NCBI RefSeq assembly: GCF_004330295.1
Contig: NZ_SJOJ01000020.1
Coordinates: forward strand, 1-64,000
Origin: Rahnella victoriana
GTDB lineage: Bacteria; Pseudomonadota; Gammaproteobacteria; Enterobacterales; Enterobacteriaceae
Direction of reading: 5' to 3'
Length of the DNA stretch: 64,000 nucleotides
Positions within the stretch are counted from its first letter, which is position 1. Every line of letters starts with the position of its first letter. Under the pieces are notes generated by a model, which worked only from the letters and a program-made list of their open reading frames with translations, made no database searches and was not told where the DNA came from. Both the position numbers and the translations under genes were made by a program. Below are positions 17,106 to 25,188 of this stretch, in pieces.

Positions 17106-17642
17106 GTGAAAATCAATGTCATAGGAACCAGCGGGAGCGGGAAATCGACGCTGGCGCGGGCGATTTCTCAGCAGCTGAACATTCCTTATATCGAACTGGA
17201 TGCGTTGTTCTGGCAACCGGACTGGCAGGGGACGCCGGATGATCAGTTTTTTGCCCGCCTGGAAGCGCGGCTGGCGGGCAGTGAAGGTTGGGTGATTGAC
17301 GGCAATTACAAACGCACGCAGGCCGTGAAATGGCGCGACATCGACATGATCGTGTGGGTGGATTATTCCTTCGGACGCACGCTGTATCAGGCGGTGAAAC
17401 GTGCCGCGACGCGGGCGTGGGGGAAACAAGAGATCTGGGCGGGCACCGGAAACCGGGAGACGTTTCGGAAAAGTTTTTTCAGCCGGGAGTCGATCATCCT
17501 GTGGACGCTGAAGACATATACGAAGAACCGCTGCCAGTATCAGGCATTGCTTAACGATCCCGCCTGGCAGCATGTGCGTTTTATCCGTCTGCGATCACCC
17601 CAGCAGACTCAACTTTTTCTCCGTGACCTGACCCAGCTGTAA
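17106..17642 (+). CDS. AAA/adenylate-kinase-like P-loop ATPase
   Basis: 178-residue small P-loop kinase-like protein. Walker A is at the very N-terminus (VIGTSGSGKSTLARAI), followed by IELDALFWQPDWQGTP, the GWVIDGNYKR segment and the DMIVWVDYSFGRTLYQAVKR region found in shikimate/adenylate-kinase-like proteins of the FlaR/YqaB kind. The substrate is unknown. The start is a GTG at 17106 with AAGGAG 8 nt upstream. Its last 48 bp overlap, on the opposite strand, the end of idi. Confidence 0.8.
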   Translation: MKINVIGTSGSGKSTLARAISQQLNIPYIELDALFWQPDWQGTPDDQFFARLEARLAGSEGWVIDGNYKRTQAVKWRDIDMIVWVDYSFGRTLYQAVKRAATRAWGKQEIWAGTGNRETFRKSFFSRESIILWTLKTYTKNRCQYQALLNDPAWQHVRFIRLRSPQQTQLFLRDLTQL

Positions 17643-18128
17643 CACCATCCACGGGCTGAAGGCCCACGGCGTAGCGCGCACACTGCTCAGCAGGTCATCC
17701 GGTTTTACCCACTGATAATCCATCACTTCTGTGTCGCGTGGCGCAGGCGTCTGGCGGCTGAAAGCGGCAAAAATCGGGCAAAACTCATTCTCGACAATCC
17801 CCGACGCATCGGTCGCACGGTACTGGAATTCGCCAATAAGCGACGTGATCTTTTCTACCGACAGGCCGATTTCATACTGACAGCGGCGGTAGACGGCAGA
17901 TTGCAGGGATTCGCCGGGCAGCGGATGGCCGCACACGGAGTTGGTCCACACGCCCGGCCAGGCGACTTTGCTCAGGGCGCGGCGTGTGAGCAGGATCTCG
18001 CCGCGATCGTTGTGGATATAGCAGGAAAATGCCAGATGCAACGGCGTTTGTGCAGTGTGCACCAGCGCTTTGTCCATGGTACCCGCCGGTTGATTTTTAA
18101 CATCAAGCAACACGACTTCTTCAATCAT
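17595..18128 (-). CDS. idi: Isopentenyl-diphosphate delta-isomerase, type I
   Basis: Cytosolic Nudix-fold enzyme that interconverts IPP and DMAPP. The 177 residues contain the metal and catalytic motifs: HLAFSCYIHNDRGEILLTRRA, the catalytic Cys in WTNSVCGHPLPGES, and the acidic GIVENEFCPIF. It follows hosA by 11 bp on the same strand and is probably co-transcribed with it, which is not the usual enteric context. The 3' end overlaps the convergent P-loop gene by 48 bp. Confidence 0.95.
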   Translation of the reverse strand: MIEEVVLLDVKNQPAGTMDKALVHTAQTPLHLAFSCYIHNDRGEILLTRRALSKVAWPGVWTNSVCGHPLPGESLQSAVYRRCQYEIGLSVEKITSLIGEFQYRATDASGIVENEFCPIFAAFSRQTPAPRDTEVMDYQWVKPDDLLSSVRATPWAFSPWMVLQLGQVTEKKLSLLG

Positions 18129-18139
18129 AAAAACTCCCG

Positions 18140-18553
18140 TTAGTCCTCCGTCATTGATTTCAACAGACGCACCAGATGCTGTTGATCGTCAGGAGAAAGT
18201 CTTGCCAAAAACTCAGTATCCACCTGCTGCCCGACCGGCTGGGTTTTCGCCACCACGGCTTTACCCTCCGGCGTCAGCGTAATAAAACGGCGGCGTTTAT
18301 CCGCCGGGTCCGCCTCACGGTTCAACAGCCCGCGCGCTTCCAGACGCGACAGCATTTCTGCCAGCGTCGCTTTGCTGCTGACGGCGACATCCGTGAGTTG
18401 TACCTGTTCAATGCCCGGGTTTTCAGCAATTGAGCGCAACACCGCATATTGCGGCTTCGTCAGATCCGGGATGCATTGCTGCCAACGCGCGGTGTGTTGC
18501 TGGAATACCTTACGCATTAAGTGAAAGGCTTCCTGTCTCAATTGTGTGCTCAT
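18140..18553 (-). CDS. hosA: MarR-family regulator HosA
   Basis: Winged-helix repressor of about 137 residues, very like E. coli HosA: AFHLMRKVFQQHTARWQQCIPDLTKPQYAVLRSIA, then SSKATLAEMLSRLEARGLL and the wing KRRRFITLTPEGK. HosA is reported to repress the neighbouring non-oxidative hydroxyarylic acid decarboxylase genes and to be released by 4-hydroxybenzoate. The gene diverges from vdcCD, and a palindrome sits between them. Three consecutive Met codons open the ORF; I prefer the third (18553) because GGGAA directly abuts the first. Confidence 0.88.
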   Translation of the reverse strand: MSTQLRQEAFHLMRKVFQQHTARWQQCIPDLTKPQYAVLRSIAENPGIEQVQLTDVAVSSKATLAEMLSRLEARGLLNREADPADKRRRFITLTPEGKAVVAKTQPVGQQVDTEFLARLSPDDQQHLVRLLKSMTED

Positions 18554-18661
18554 CATCATTTCCCGATTTTCTTATTGGTCTGCCTCTATCTTAGCAATCT
18601 CTGAAGCGCGAAGGCGACAAGCCATTGCGGGGTTTTCAAAAGGAGTATAAGGTAAAAGTCA

Positions 18662-18673
18662 TTCGTATACGAA
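18662..18673. promoter_or_regulatory. Probable HosA operator
   Basis: TTCGTATACGAA is a perfect 12-bp palindrome in the hosA/vdcC intergenic region, 32 bp before vdcC. To my recollection the operator described for E. coli HosA has this same TTCGTATACGAA core. Occupancy would block the vdc promoter. Confidence 0.7.
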
Positions 18674-18704
18674 CAAACTAAATGAACTGGGAAGGAGAAT
18701 CGAG

Positions 18705-20135
18705 ATGGCTTTTGATGATCTGCGCAGCTTTATGCGCGCACTGGATGAAAACGGACAACTGCTGAAAATTACCGAACAGGTGAAGGCAGAGCCGGATCTG
18801 GCCGCGGCGGCGAACGCCACCGGCCGTATCGGCGAGGGCGCCCCCGCGCTGTATTTCGATAATGTGGAAGGATTTACTGATGCCCGCATTGCGCTTAATA
18901 CACTGGGTTCGTGGCCCAACCACGCCATTGCAATGGGGCTGCCGCCTTCCACATCGACCAACGAACAGATTGCCGAATATATCCGCCGCTGGGATACCTT
19001 TCCGGTGAAACCGGAGCGTCGCGAAAATCCGGGTTGGGCGGAAAATACGGTCGATGGCGAAGACATCAACCTGTTCGACATCCTGCCATTGTTCCGGCTG
19101 AACGACGGTGACGGCGGTTTTTATCTCGATAAAGCCTGCGTGGTGTCGCGCGATCCGACCGATCCTGACAGTTTCGATAAGCAGAACGTCGGCATTTACC
19201 GCATGGAAGTGAAGGGCAAACGTAAGCTCGGGCTGCAACCGGTGCCAATGCACGACATTGCGCTGCACTTACATAAAGCGGAAGAACGCGGCGAAGATTT
19301 GCCGATTGTCATTACGCTCGGCAACGATCCGATCATTACGCTGATGGGCGCAACGCCGCTGAAATATGACCAGTCGGAATATGAAATGGCGGGCGCGCTG
19401 CGTCAGGCACCATACCCGATTGCCACTTCGCCGCTGACCGGATTCGACGTGCCGTGGGGCTCAGAAGTGATCCTCGAAGGGGTGATTGAAGGGCGTAAAC
19501 GTGAAATCGAAGGGCCGTTCGGCGAATTCACCGGACACTATTCCGGTGGCCGTAACATGACGGTGGTGCGCATCGATAAAGTCTCGTACCGCACGAAACC
19601 CATCTTTGAATCCCTGTATCTCGGGATGCCGTGGACAGAAATCGATTATCTGATGGGACCGGCCACCTGCGTGCCGCTGTATCAGCAACTGAAGGCGGAA
19701 TTCCCGGAAGTGCAAGCGGTGAACGCGATGTATACCCACGGCCTGCTGGCGATCATTTCCACTAAAAAACGTTACGGTGGCTTTGCCCGCGCTGTCGGCT
19801 TACGGGCCATGACCACGCCGCACGGTCTGGGCTACGTGAAGATGGTGATTATGGTGGATGAGGATGTGGATCCGTTCAATTTGCCGCAGGTGATGTGGGC
19901 GCTTTCCGCCAAGGTCAATCCGGCGGGCGACCTGGTCCAGCTGCCGAATATGTCCGTGCTGGAACTGGATCCCGGTTCATCCCCGGCGGGCATCACCGAT
20001 AAACTGATCATTGACGCCACCACGCCGGTCGCGCCGGATAACCGCGGTCACTACAGCCAGCCGGTACGCGATCTACCGGAAACCAAAGACTGGATCGTGA
20101 AACTGAATACCCTGCTGGCAGATCGCAAGATCTGA
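18705..20135 (+). CDS. vdcC: Non-oxidative hydroxyarylic acid decarboxylase subunit C (UbiD family)
   Basis: 476-residue UbiD-type, prenylated-FMN-dependent decarboxylase (also named yclC/ecdC/kpdC), expected to remove CO2 from 4-hydroxybenzoate, vanillate or related acids in the cytoplasm. UbiD hallmarks include the GEFTGHYSGGRNMTVVRID segment with the conserved Glu, and EIDYLMGPATCVPLYQQLK. The GDLVQLPNMSVLELDPGSSP tail is characteristic of YclC. GGAGAA precedes the ATG. It is followed 29 bp later by vdcD. No vdcB (flavin prenyltransferase) gene precedes it, unlike most vdcBCD clusters, so a UbiX elsewhere must supply the cofactor. Confidence 0.93.
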   Translation: MAFDDLRSFMRALDENGQLLKITEQVKAEPDLAAAANATGRIGEGAPALYFDNVEGFTDARIALNTLGSWPNHAIAMGLPPSTSTNEQIAEYIRRWDTFPVKPERRENPGWAENTVDGEDINLFDILPLFRLNDGDGGFYLDKACVVSRDPTDPDSFDKQNVGIYRMEVKGKRKLGLQPVPMHDIALHLHKAEERGEDLPIVITLGNDPIITLMGATPLKYDQSEYEMAGALRQAPYPIATSPLTGFDVPWGSEVILEGVIEGRKREIEGPFGEFTGHYSGGRNMTVVRIDKVSYRTKPIFESLYLGMPWTEIDYLMGPATCVPLYQQLKAEFPEVQAVNAMYTHGLLAIISTKKRYGGFARAVGLRAMTTPHGLGYVKMVIMVDEDVDPFNLPQVMWALSAKVNPAGDLVQLPNMSVLELDPGSSPAGITDKLIIDATTPVAPDNRGHYSQPVRDLPETKDWIVKLNTLLADRKI

Positions 20136-20164
20136 GCATTCACCGATTGCATTAAGGAGTGATT

Positions 20165-20395
20165 ATGATTTGTCCACGTTGTGCCGATGAGCATATCGAA
20201 CTGATGGCCGTGTCCCCGGTAAAAGGCGTCTGGACTGTGCATCAGTGCCAGCGTTGTTTATACACCTGGCGTTCCACTGAACCTTTGCGACGCACCAGCC
20301 GGGAACATTACCCGGAAGCATTCCGCATGACCCAGGCCGATATTGATAATGCGCCGATGGTACCGTCGATTCCGCTATTACTTAATGATTTATAA
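20165..20395 (+). CDS. vdcD: Non-oxidative hydroxyarylic acid decarboxylase subunit D
   Basis: 76-residue zinc-ribbon-like small subunit: MICPRCADEHIE and VHQCQRCLYTWRSTEPLRRTSREHYPEAFRMTQADID match the YclD/VdcD family throughout. The two CxxC pairs (CPRC, CQRC) probably bind zinc. The partner of VdcC. The ATG at 20165 has AAGGAG 5 nt upstream; an in-frame GTG at 20159 overlaps that Shine-Dalgarno and is rejected. Confidence 0.93.
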   Translation: MICPRCADEHIELMAVSPVKGVWTVHQCQRCLYTWRSTEPLRRTSREHYPEAFRMTQADIDNAPMVPSIPLLLNDL

Positions 20396-20450
20396 GATTT
20401 TCTCCTCCCCGCGTGACGTGAAGGGAGATGATCTGGCGGTTTTGTCCTGG

Positions 20451-20573
20451 ACCTCCCCTGCGAAGGAGGCGGGGAGGAGGTTTAACAGACCACACCCACC
20501 CTGCGTACACGCTGACTTTTGTTTTTGACCTTAATACCCCACCCCAACCCTCCCCTTCGCAGGGGAGGGCGCG
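20451..20573 (+). repeat. GC-rich palindromic intergenic repeat, copy B
   Basis: Same family as copies A, C and D. It has the left hairpin CTCCCCTGCGAAGGAGG-like, the core GGAGGTTTAACAGACCAC, the segment TTTTGACCTTAATACC, and the right hairpin CCTCCCCTTCGCAGGGGAGG. The C-rich tract CCCCACCCCAACCCTCCCC at 20537-20555 is a G4 motif on the minus strand. Its spacer (about 20495-20525) differs from those of A and C. It fills most of the gap between vdcD and the symporter gene. Confidence 0.85.
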
Positions 20574-20644
20574 TTTAATTCCCCTCCCCATGTTACCGGT
20601 ATCACATTAATCAAAAATCATAAGAAATTTATAACATCTCGCAA

Positions 20645-20673
20645 TTGTGACTGCCTTTTAACCATTCTATAAC
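20645..20673 (+). promoter_or_regulatory. Sigma-70-type promoter of the GPH/GH31 operon
   Basis: TTGTGA (20645-20650) and TATAAC (20668-20673) are separated by 17 bp. AATTGTGA also matches one half of a CRP site. The transcript would start near 20680, about 58 nt before the symporter ATG. Confidence 0.55.
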
Positions 20674-20737
20674 AAGTCCTCGGGCCACGGACGGACTGAC
20701 TTTTTTGTGTTTAACCCTACAAAAGGCAGGACGAAAA

Positions 20738-22117
20738 ATGACTGCGAAATTATCCGTAAAAGAAAAAATCAGTTACGGTCTGGGGGATATGGCGAGCCAT
20801 ATTGGCCTGGACAATGTGATTATATTTTTGACGTTTTACTACACCGATGTTGTGGGATTACCGGCAGTCTTTGTCGGGACAATGTTTCTTGTTGCACGTG
20901 TCGCGGACGCGATTGTTGACCCGGCGATGGGGCTGATCGCTGACCGCACGCAAACGCGGTTTGGTAAATTCCGGCCGTATATTCTCTGGCTTGCATTGCC
21001 ATTCGGCGCTAGCTGTCTGCTGGTTTACGCGGTGCCGGAATCCCTGACGCTCGGCGGGAAAATGGTGTACGCCAGCGTCACGTATTGCGTGATGATGCTG
21101 ATGTATACCGCCATCAACATTCCTTATTGCTCGATGGGCGCGATCATCACGCCGGATAATTCACAGCGTATTTCCCTGCAATCCTATCGCTTTTTCCTCG
21201 CGACATTGGGCGGCGCGATGTCCACGTTCCTGATGATGCCGCTGGCGGAAATGATGGGCGGCGGAAATAAGCTCGACGGCTATTTTGGCGCGATGGCGAT
21301 CATGGCGTCGATTGCGGTGGTGATGTTCCTGCTGTGTTTCTTCAACACCAAAGAACGTATCAGCGCGCCGCCGACGCACGAGAATTTCCTCTCCGATCTG
21401 CGCGATTTAGTGCGCAACGATCAGTGGCGCGTCGTCGCGGCTCTGATCTTCTTCAACATCTCGTTTGGTGTCGTGCGGCTCGGCGCGATGATGTATTACG
21501 TCACCTATTACCTCGGTAACGCCAGCTACTTTATGTGGCTGCTGGCGGCACACATTATCGGTAAAAGCCTCGGCAGTTTGCTGGTCAAACCGCTGACCCG
21601 CAACCGCAGCAAGCTGGCGGCGTTCACGCTTTGCGCCATCTTAACCGGTGCGCTGAGCGCAGCGATCTTCTTTGTCCCGGCATGGATTTCCCTGCTGGTC
21701 GGCATGACATTGCTGGTCTCTACTTTCTATCAGGTCACCACCACGCTGATGTGGGTGATGATGTCCGACGTGGTGGATTACGGCGAATACAAACAGGGCA
21801 AGCGTATGGACGGCACGGTGTTCTCGACCTTGCTGGCGATCCTCAAAATGGGGATGGCGGTGAGCGGGGCGGTGGTCGGCTGGACGCTGGGCATGAGCGG
21901 TTATGTGCCGCATGCCGCACAGCAAAATACTGCCGCGATGATGTCAATTATCGCGCTGTTCTCGCTGGTGCCGGGTGTGTTGTCGATGTGCAGCGCGCTG
22001 TCGATGCGCTGGTACAAACTGAACGATGCCACCATGGAACAGATCAACCAGTCCAAAATTTCTCAGGATCATGAGCCTGTCCCTCAGGCCACTTTGCATA
22101 CACAGGAGTCCGCATGA
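20738..22117 (+). CDS. GPH-family sugar:cation symporter (YicJ-like)
   Basis: 459-residue inner-membrane glycoside-pentoside-hexuronide:cation symporter with about twelve membrane segments. Motifs of the family are visible: KISYGLGDMASHIGLDNVIIFLTFYYTDVVGL at the start, DPAMGLIADRTQTRFGKFRPYILW after the second segment, and MWVMMSDVVDYGEYKQGKRMDGTVFS near residue 360. The likely cargo is an alpha-xyloside or similar oligosaccharide, inferred from the GH31 gene that overlaps its stop by 4 bp (ATGA). The start at 20738 follows an AAAGGCAGG ribosome site. Confidence 0.9.
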   Translation: MTAKLSVKEKISYGLGDMASHIGLDNVIIFLTFYYTDVVGLPAVFVGTMFLVARVADAIVDPAMGLIADRTQTRFGKFRPYILWLALPFGASCLLVYAVPESLTLGGKMVYASVTYCVMMLMYTAINIPYCSMGAIITPDNSQRISLQSYRFFLATLGGAMSTFLMMPLAEMMGGGNKLDGYFGAMAIMASIAVVMFLLCFFNTKERISAPPTHENFLSDLRDLVRNDQWRVVAALIFFNISFGVVRLGAMMYYVTYYLGNASYFMWLLAAHIIGKSLGSLLVKPLTRNRSKLAAFTLCAILTGALSAAIFFVPAWISLLVGMTLLVSTFYQVTTTLMWVMMSDVVDYGEYKQGKRMDGTVFSTLLAILKMGMAVSGAVVGWTLGMSGYVPHAAQQNTAAMMSIIALFSLVPGVLSMCSALSMRWYKLNDATMEQINQSKISQDHEPVPQATLHTQESA

Positions 22118-24153
22118 GCGAATTAATCGCCGAAAAAAACCGTATCCTCTGGCATTTCGATCAGCAAACGCTGGTGATCGAACCCTGGGGTGAAAACAGC
22201 CTGCGCGTGCGTGCTACCTGCCGGCCGGCGCTGAATGATCATCTGTGGGCGCTGCTGCCTGCGGGCGATCAACCGCAGAGCGACATCAGCCGCGGCACCG
22301 AAACACTGAGCATCCGCAACGGCAACATTACGGCGACGGTGAACATCAAAGGCCAACTGGCGTTTTATAACCAGCGCGGTGAGCTGATCCTCGAGGAGTT
22401 CTGGCGTCAGCGTTCGACGGTCGGTATCGGCGCGACCGAGAAAAGTCAGGATAAATACATCAGTGCGCTGAAAATGGATGCCCGCGAATTTAAAGCCATT
22501 CCCGGTGGTAAACATCAGCTGACGGTGCGGTTTGAATCGCGGCCGGATGAGAAAATCTATGGCATGGGGCAGTACCAGCAAAGCTGTCTGGATCTGAAAG
22601 GCTGCACGCTGGAACTGGCGCAGCGTAACTCACAGGCCAGCGTGCCCTTTATGCTTTCAAGCCTCGGTTACGGCATGTTGTGGAACAATCCGGCCATTGG
22701 CGAGGCGACCTTCGGCAAGAACATCACCCGCTGGGAAGCGCAGGTCACGGAGCAGATGGATTACTGGATCACCGCCGGAGACACGCCCGCAGACATCATG
22801 CATCAGTATGGCCGTGCGACCGGCACCGCGCCGCAAATGCCGGAATACGCCACCGGTTTCTGGCAATGCAAACTCCGTTACCGCACGCAGCAGGAAGTGC
22901 TCGAGGTCGCGCGCGAATACAAACGCCGCAATCTGCCGATATCGGTCATTGTCATCGACTTCTTCCACTGGCCGAATCAGGGGACATGGTGTTTTGATCC
23001 GGTGGACTGGCCGGATCCGAAAGCCATGGTGGCAGAGCTGAAATCCCTCGGCATCGAAACCATGGTGTCCGTCTGGCCGACGGTAGACAGCCGCACTGAC
23101 AATTATAAGGAGATGAAATCCAAAGGTTATCTGGTGAATACCGACCGTGGTGTGTCGGTGAATCTGGATTTCCTCGGCAACTGCACCTTCTTTGATGCCA
23201 CACATCCCGGCGCGCGTCAGTTTGTCTGGGAGAAAGTGAAGCAAAACTATTACGATCTGGGTATCCGTACCTTCTGGCTTGACGAAGCGGAACCGGAATA
23301 CCGCGCCTATGATTTTGATAATTATCGCTATCACCTCGGGCCGGTGCTGGAAGTCGGCAACATTTATCCGCAGAAATTTGCGCAGGGTTTTTACGACGGT
23401 TTACAGCAGCAAGGCGAAAACGAGATCGTGAATCTGGTTCGCTGCGCCTGGGCGGGAAGCCAGCGATATGGTGTGCTGGCCTGGTCGGGCGACATTCACT
23501 CTTCCTTCCACGCCCTGCGCAATCAGATTGCTGCGGGTCTGAACATGGGACTGGCGGGCATTCCGTGGTGGACGACGGACATCGGCGGGTTCCAGGGCGG
23601 CAATGTTAACGATCCGGCGTTTCAGGAGTTGCTGATCCGCTGGTTCCAGTGGGGCGTATTCTGTCCGGTCATGCGGTTACACGGCTACCGTGAGCCACAG
23701 ATCCAGCCGCCGGAACCGTGGCGCGATGGCATCGCCCAGTGCAACAGCGGCGCACCGAATGAAGTCTGGAGTTATGGCGAAGAAAATTACCAACTGATGA
23801 AAAGCGGATTATTCCTGCGCGAAAAACTGCGTCCGTACATCAGCCGCATCATGCAGGAAGCCCACGAAAAGGGCGATCCGGCCATGCGCACCCTGTTCTA
23901 TCAATACCCGCAACAGCCGGAAAGCTGGCAGGTGGAAGATCAGTACCTGCTCGGCGCAGATATTCTGGTCGCGCCGGTGCTGCATGCGGGTCAGCGCGAG
24001 CGGAAAGTGTGGCTACCGGCAGGAGAAACCTGGGTGGCACTGAATGGCGAACGGTATGAAGGCGGAAGGGCGATTACGGTCGCCGCACCGATGAGTGAAA
24101 TCCCGGTGTTTGTGCGGGAAGGGGCAGACGTGAAAGGAGAACTTGGTATTTGA
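22114..24153 (+). CDS. GH31 glycosidase, alpha-xylosidase-like
   Basis: 679-residue family 31 glycoside hydrolase without a signal peptide, so it acts on sugars already imported by the adjacent symporter. The (beta/alpha)8 barrel runs roughly from residue 240 to 560. The nucleophile is D390 in TFWLDEAEPE and the acid/base is D460 in LAWSGDIHSSF; MRLHGYREPQ and the IPWWTTDIGGFQGG stretch are further family marks. It is shorter than E. coli YicI and differs in its N-terminal domain, so substrate identity (alpha-xyloside versus another alpha-glycoside) is uncertain. No dedicated regulator is seen next to the pair. Confidence 0.88.
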   Translation: MSELIAEKNRILWHFDQQTLVIEPWGENSLRVRATCRPALNDHLWALLPAGDQPQSDISRGTETLSIRNGNITATVNIKGQLAFYNQRGELILEEFWRQRSTVGIGATEKSQDKYISALKMDAREFKAIPGGKHQLTVRFESRPDEKIYGMGQYQQSCLDLKGCTLELAQRNSQASVPFMLSSLGYGMLWNNPAIGEATFGKNITRWEAQVTEQMDYWITAGDTPADIMHQYGRATGTAPQMPEYATGFWQCKLRYRTQQEVLEVAREYKRRNLPISVIVIDFFHWPNQGTWCFDPVDWPDPKAMVAELKSLGIETMVSVWPTVDSRTDNYKEMKSKGYLVNTDRGVSVNLDFLGNCTFFDATHPGARQFVWEKVKQNYYDLGIRTFWLDEAEPEYRAYDFDNYRYHLGPVLEVGNIYPQKFAQGFYDGLQQQGENEIVNLVRCAWAGSQRYGVLAWSGDIHSSFHALRNQIAAGLNMGLAGIPWWTTDIGGFQGGNVNDPAFQELLIRWFQWGVFCPVMRLHGYREPQIQPPEPWRDGIAQCNSGAPNEVWSYGEENYQLMKSGLFLREKLRPYISRIMQEAHEKGDPAMRTLFYQYPQQPESWQVEDQYLLGADILVAPVLHAGQRERKVWLPAGETWVALNGERYEGGRAITVAAPMSEIPVFVREGADVKGELGI

Positions 24154-24177
24154 CGCCCTTCTGAGGTTTCGCTTTTA

Positions 24178-24353
24178 GCTCCTCCCCTGCGAAGGGGGCT
24201 AATCGGGTAGGTTGGTTCTGCTCCTCCCCCTGCGAAGGGGGAGGCGGGGAGGGGGTTTAGCAGACCACTCCCATACTCAAACCCGCGCACACTTCAGCAC
24301 TCACTTTTGACCTTAATACCCCACCCCAACCCTCCCCTTCGCAGGGGAGGGAG
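24178..24353 (+). repeat. GC-rich palindromic intergenic repeat, copy C
   Basis: The core (24220-24353) is almost the exact reverse complement of copy A, including the shared spacer around 24270-24305. The G4-type C-tract lies at 24319-24337. An extra hairpin of the same type (GCTCCTCCCCTGCGAAGGGG) precedes it at 24178-24198. It begins 25 bp after the GH31 stop codon and may act as its terminator. Confidence 0.85.
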
Positions 24354-24441
24354 TTAACCCAATCTCCCAGTTTCCAGCCTGTCACTGTGGTTGCTGGAAC
24401 ATAGCCTGCGAGCGGAGCGCGCAGTTTAAGACGTGGAGATT

Positions 24442-24471
24442 CCAAAGAGGGCTCGTCATAGCCCTCTTTGG
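24442..24471. other. Perfect 12-bp stem-loop in gap before msrB
   Basis: CCAAAGAGGGCT-CGTCAT-AGCCCTCTTTGG. It has no clear U-tract. The surrounding stretch 24354-24663 otherwise shows no gene I can support; an 81-codon minus-strand ORF crossing it and the repeat has no recognisable features. Confidence 0.6.
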
Positions 24472-24663
24472 TCGGTTTCGGCGGCAATTGCTGAGCAGTC
24501 ACCGCACGTGAGAAACCGAAACTTCCTCATTCCAGCCTTTACTCCAGCCCCTCCGTGCAACCGCAAATCCAGTTATCACAAAACCGTTATCTCTCCGCGA
24601 GGATTCCGTAATCCTTCCTCTTGTAATCTGATGCCATCGACAGCAACCGGAACGGTGGCAATC

Positions 24664-25170
24664 ATGATTAACAGACGTAATTTCCTGCTGGGCAGCGGAG
24701 CGGTATCCGCCGTAGCCGTGATGGGGCTGGTTCCGTCACTGTTTTCCCGCCGGGCGGGCGCACAGACGACATCCGAAAAATTTGAAATCACGCTGACTGA
24801 TGCTCAGTGGCATCAGCGCCTGAGCGAGGATCAGTACCGTATTTTGCGTGAAGCGGGAACGGAGCGGCCTTATTCCAGCCCGCTGAATGCGGAACATCGC
24901 CAAGGGGAGTTCGCCTGCGCGGGCTGCAACCTTCCCCTTTTTTCCTCGGCGACCAAATTCGACAGCCATACCGGCTGGCCGAGTTTCTGGCAGCCCTTGG
25001 CGGATGCGGCGCTGACCAGCCGGGACACCACGCTTGGGATGGTGCGGGACGAAGTGCATTGCCGTCGCTGCGGGGGGCATCTCGGGCATGTGTTTGATGA
25101 CGGGCCGAAACCGACCGGTCTGCGCTATTGCATGAACGGGCTGGCGATGACGTTCACTCCGAAAGCTTAA
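24664..25170 (+). CDS. msrB: Tat-exported peptide-methionine (R)-S-oxide reductase MsrB
   Basis: 168-residue MsrB with a twin-arginine signal (MINRRNFLLGSGAVSAVAVMG) instead of the cytoplasmic form usual in enterics. The zinc-binding CxxC pairs are CAGC and CRRC. The SxTGWPSFW substrate motif appears as SHTGWPSFW, and the catalytic Cys is C156 in RYCMNG. It should repair methionine-R-sulfoxides in periplasmic proteins after export in folded form. The ATG at 24664 puts RR next to the N-terminus; the ribosome site is weak. An exported MsrA follows 18 bp later. Confidence 0.88.
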   Translation: MINRRNFLLGSGAVSAVAVMGLVPSLFSRRAGAQTTSEKFEITLTDAQWHQRLSEDQYRILREAGTERPYSSPLNAEHRQGEFACAGCNLPLFSSATKFDSHTGWPSFWQPLADAALTSRDTTLGMVRDEVHCRRCGGHLGHVFDDGPKPTGLRYCMNGLAMTFTPKA

Positions 25171-25188
25171 TCAGTCAGGACATTCATA

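Noticed and set aside
22657-23334. Minus-strand ORF of 225 codons opposite the GH31 gene
   Set aside because: Shadow frame of a conserved catalytic barrel; no start signal or domain.
22114-24153. GH31 gene named yicI
   Set aside because: The protein is about 90 residues shorter than YicI and differs in the N-terminal domain and around the active site, so a symbol is not justified despite the YicJ-like neighbour.
24257-24502. 81-codon minus-strand ORF spanning repeat C and the 24442 hairpin
   Set aside because: Half of it is translated repeat sequence; similar ORFs arise in the other repeat copies. Not supported as a gene, though the first 50 codons are not repeat-derived.
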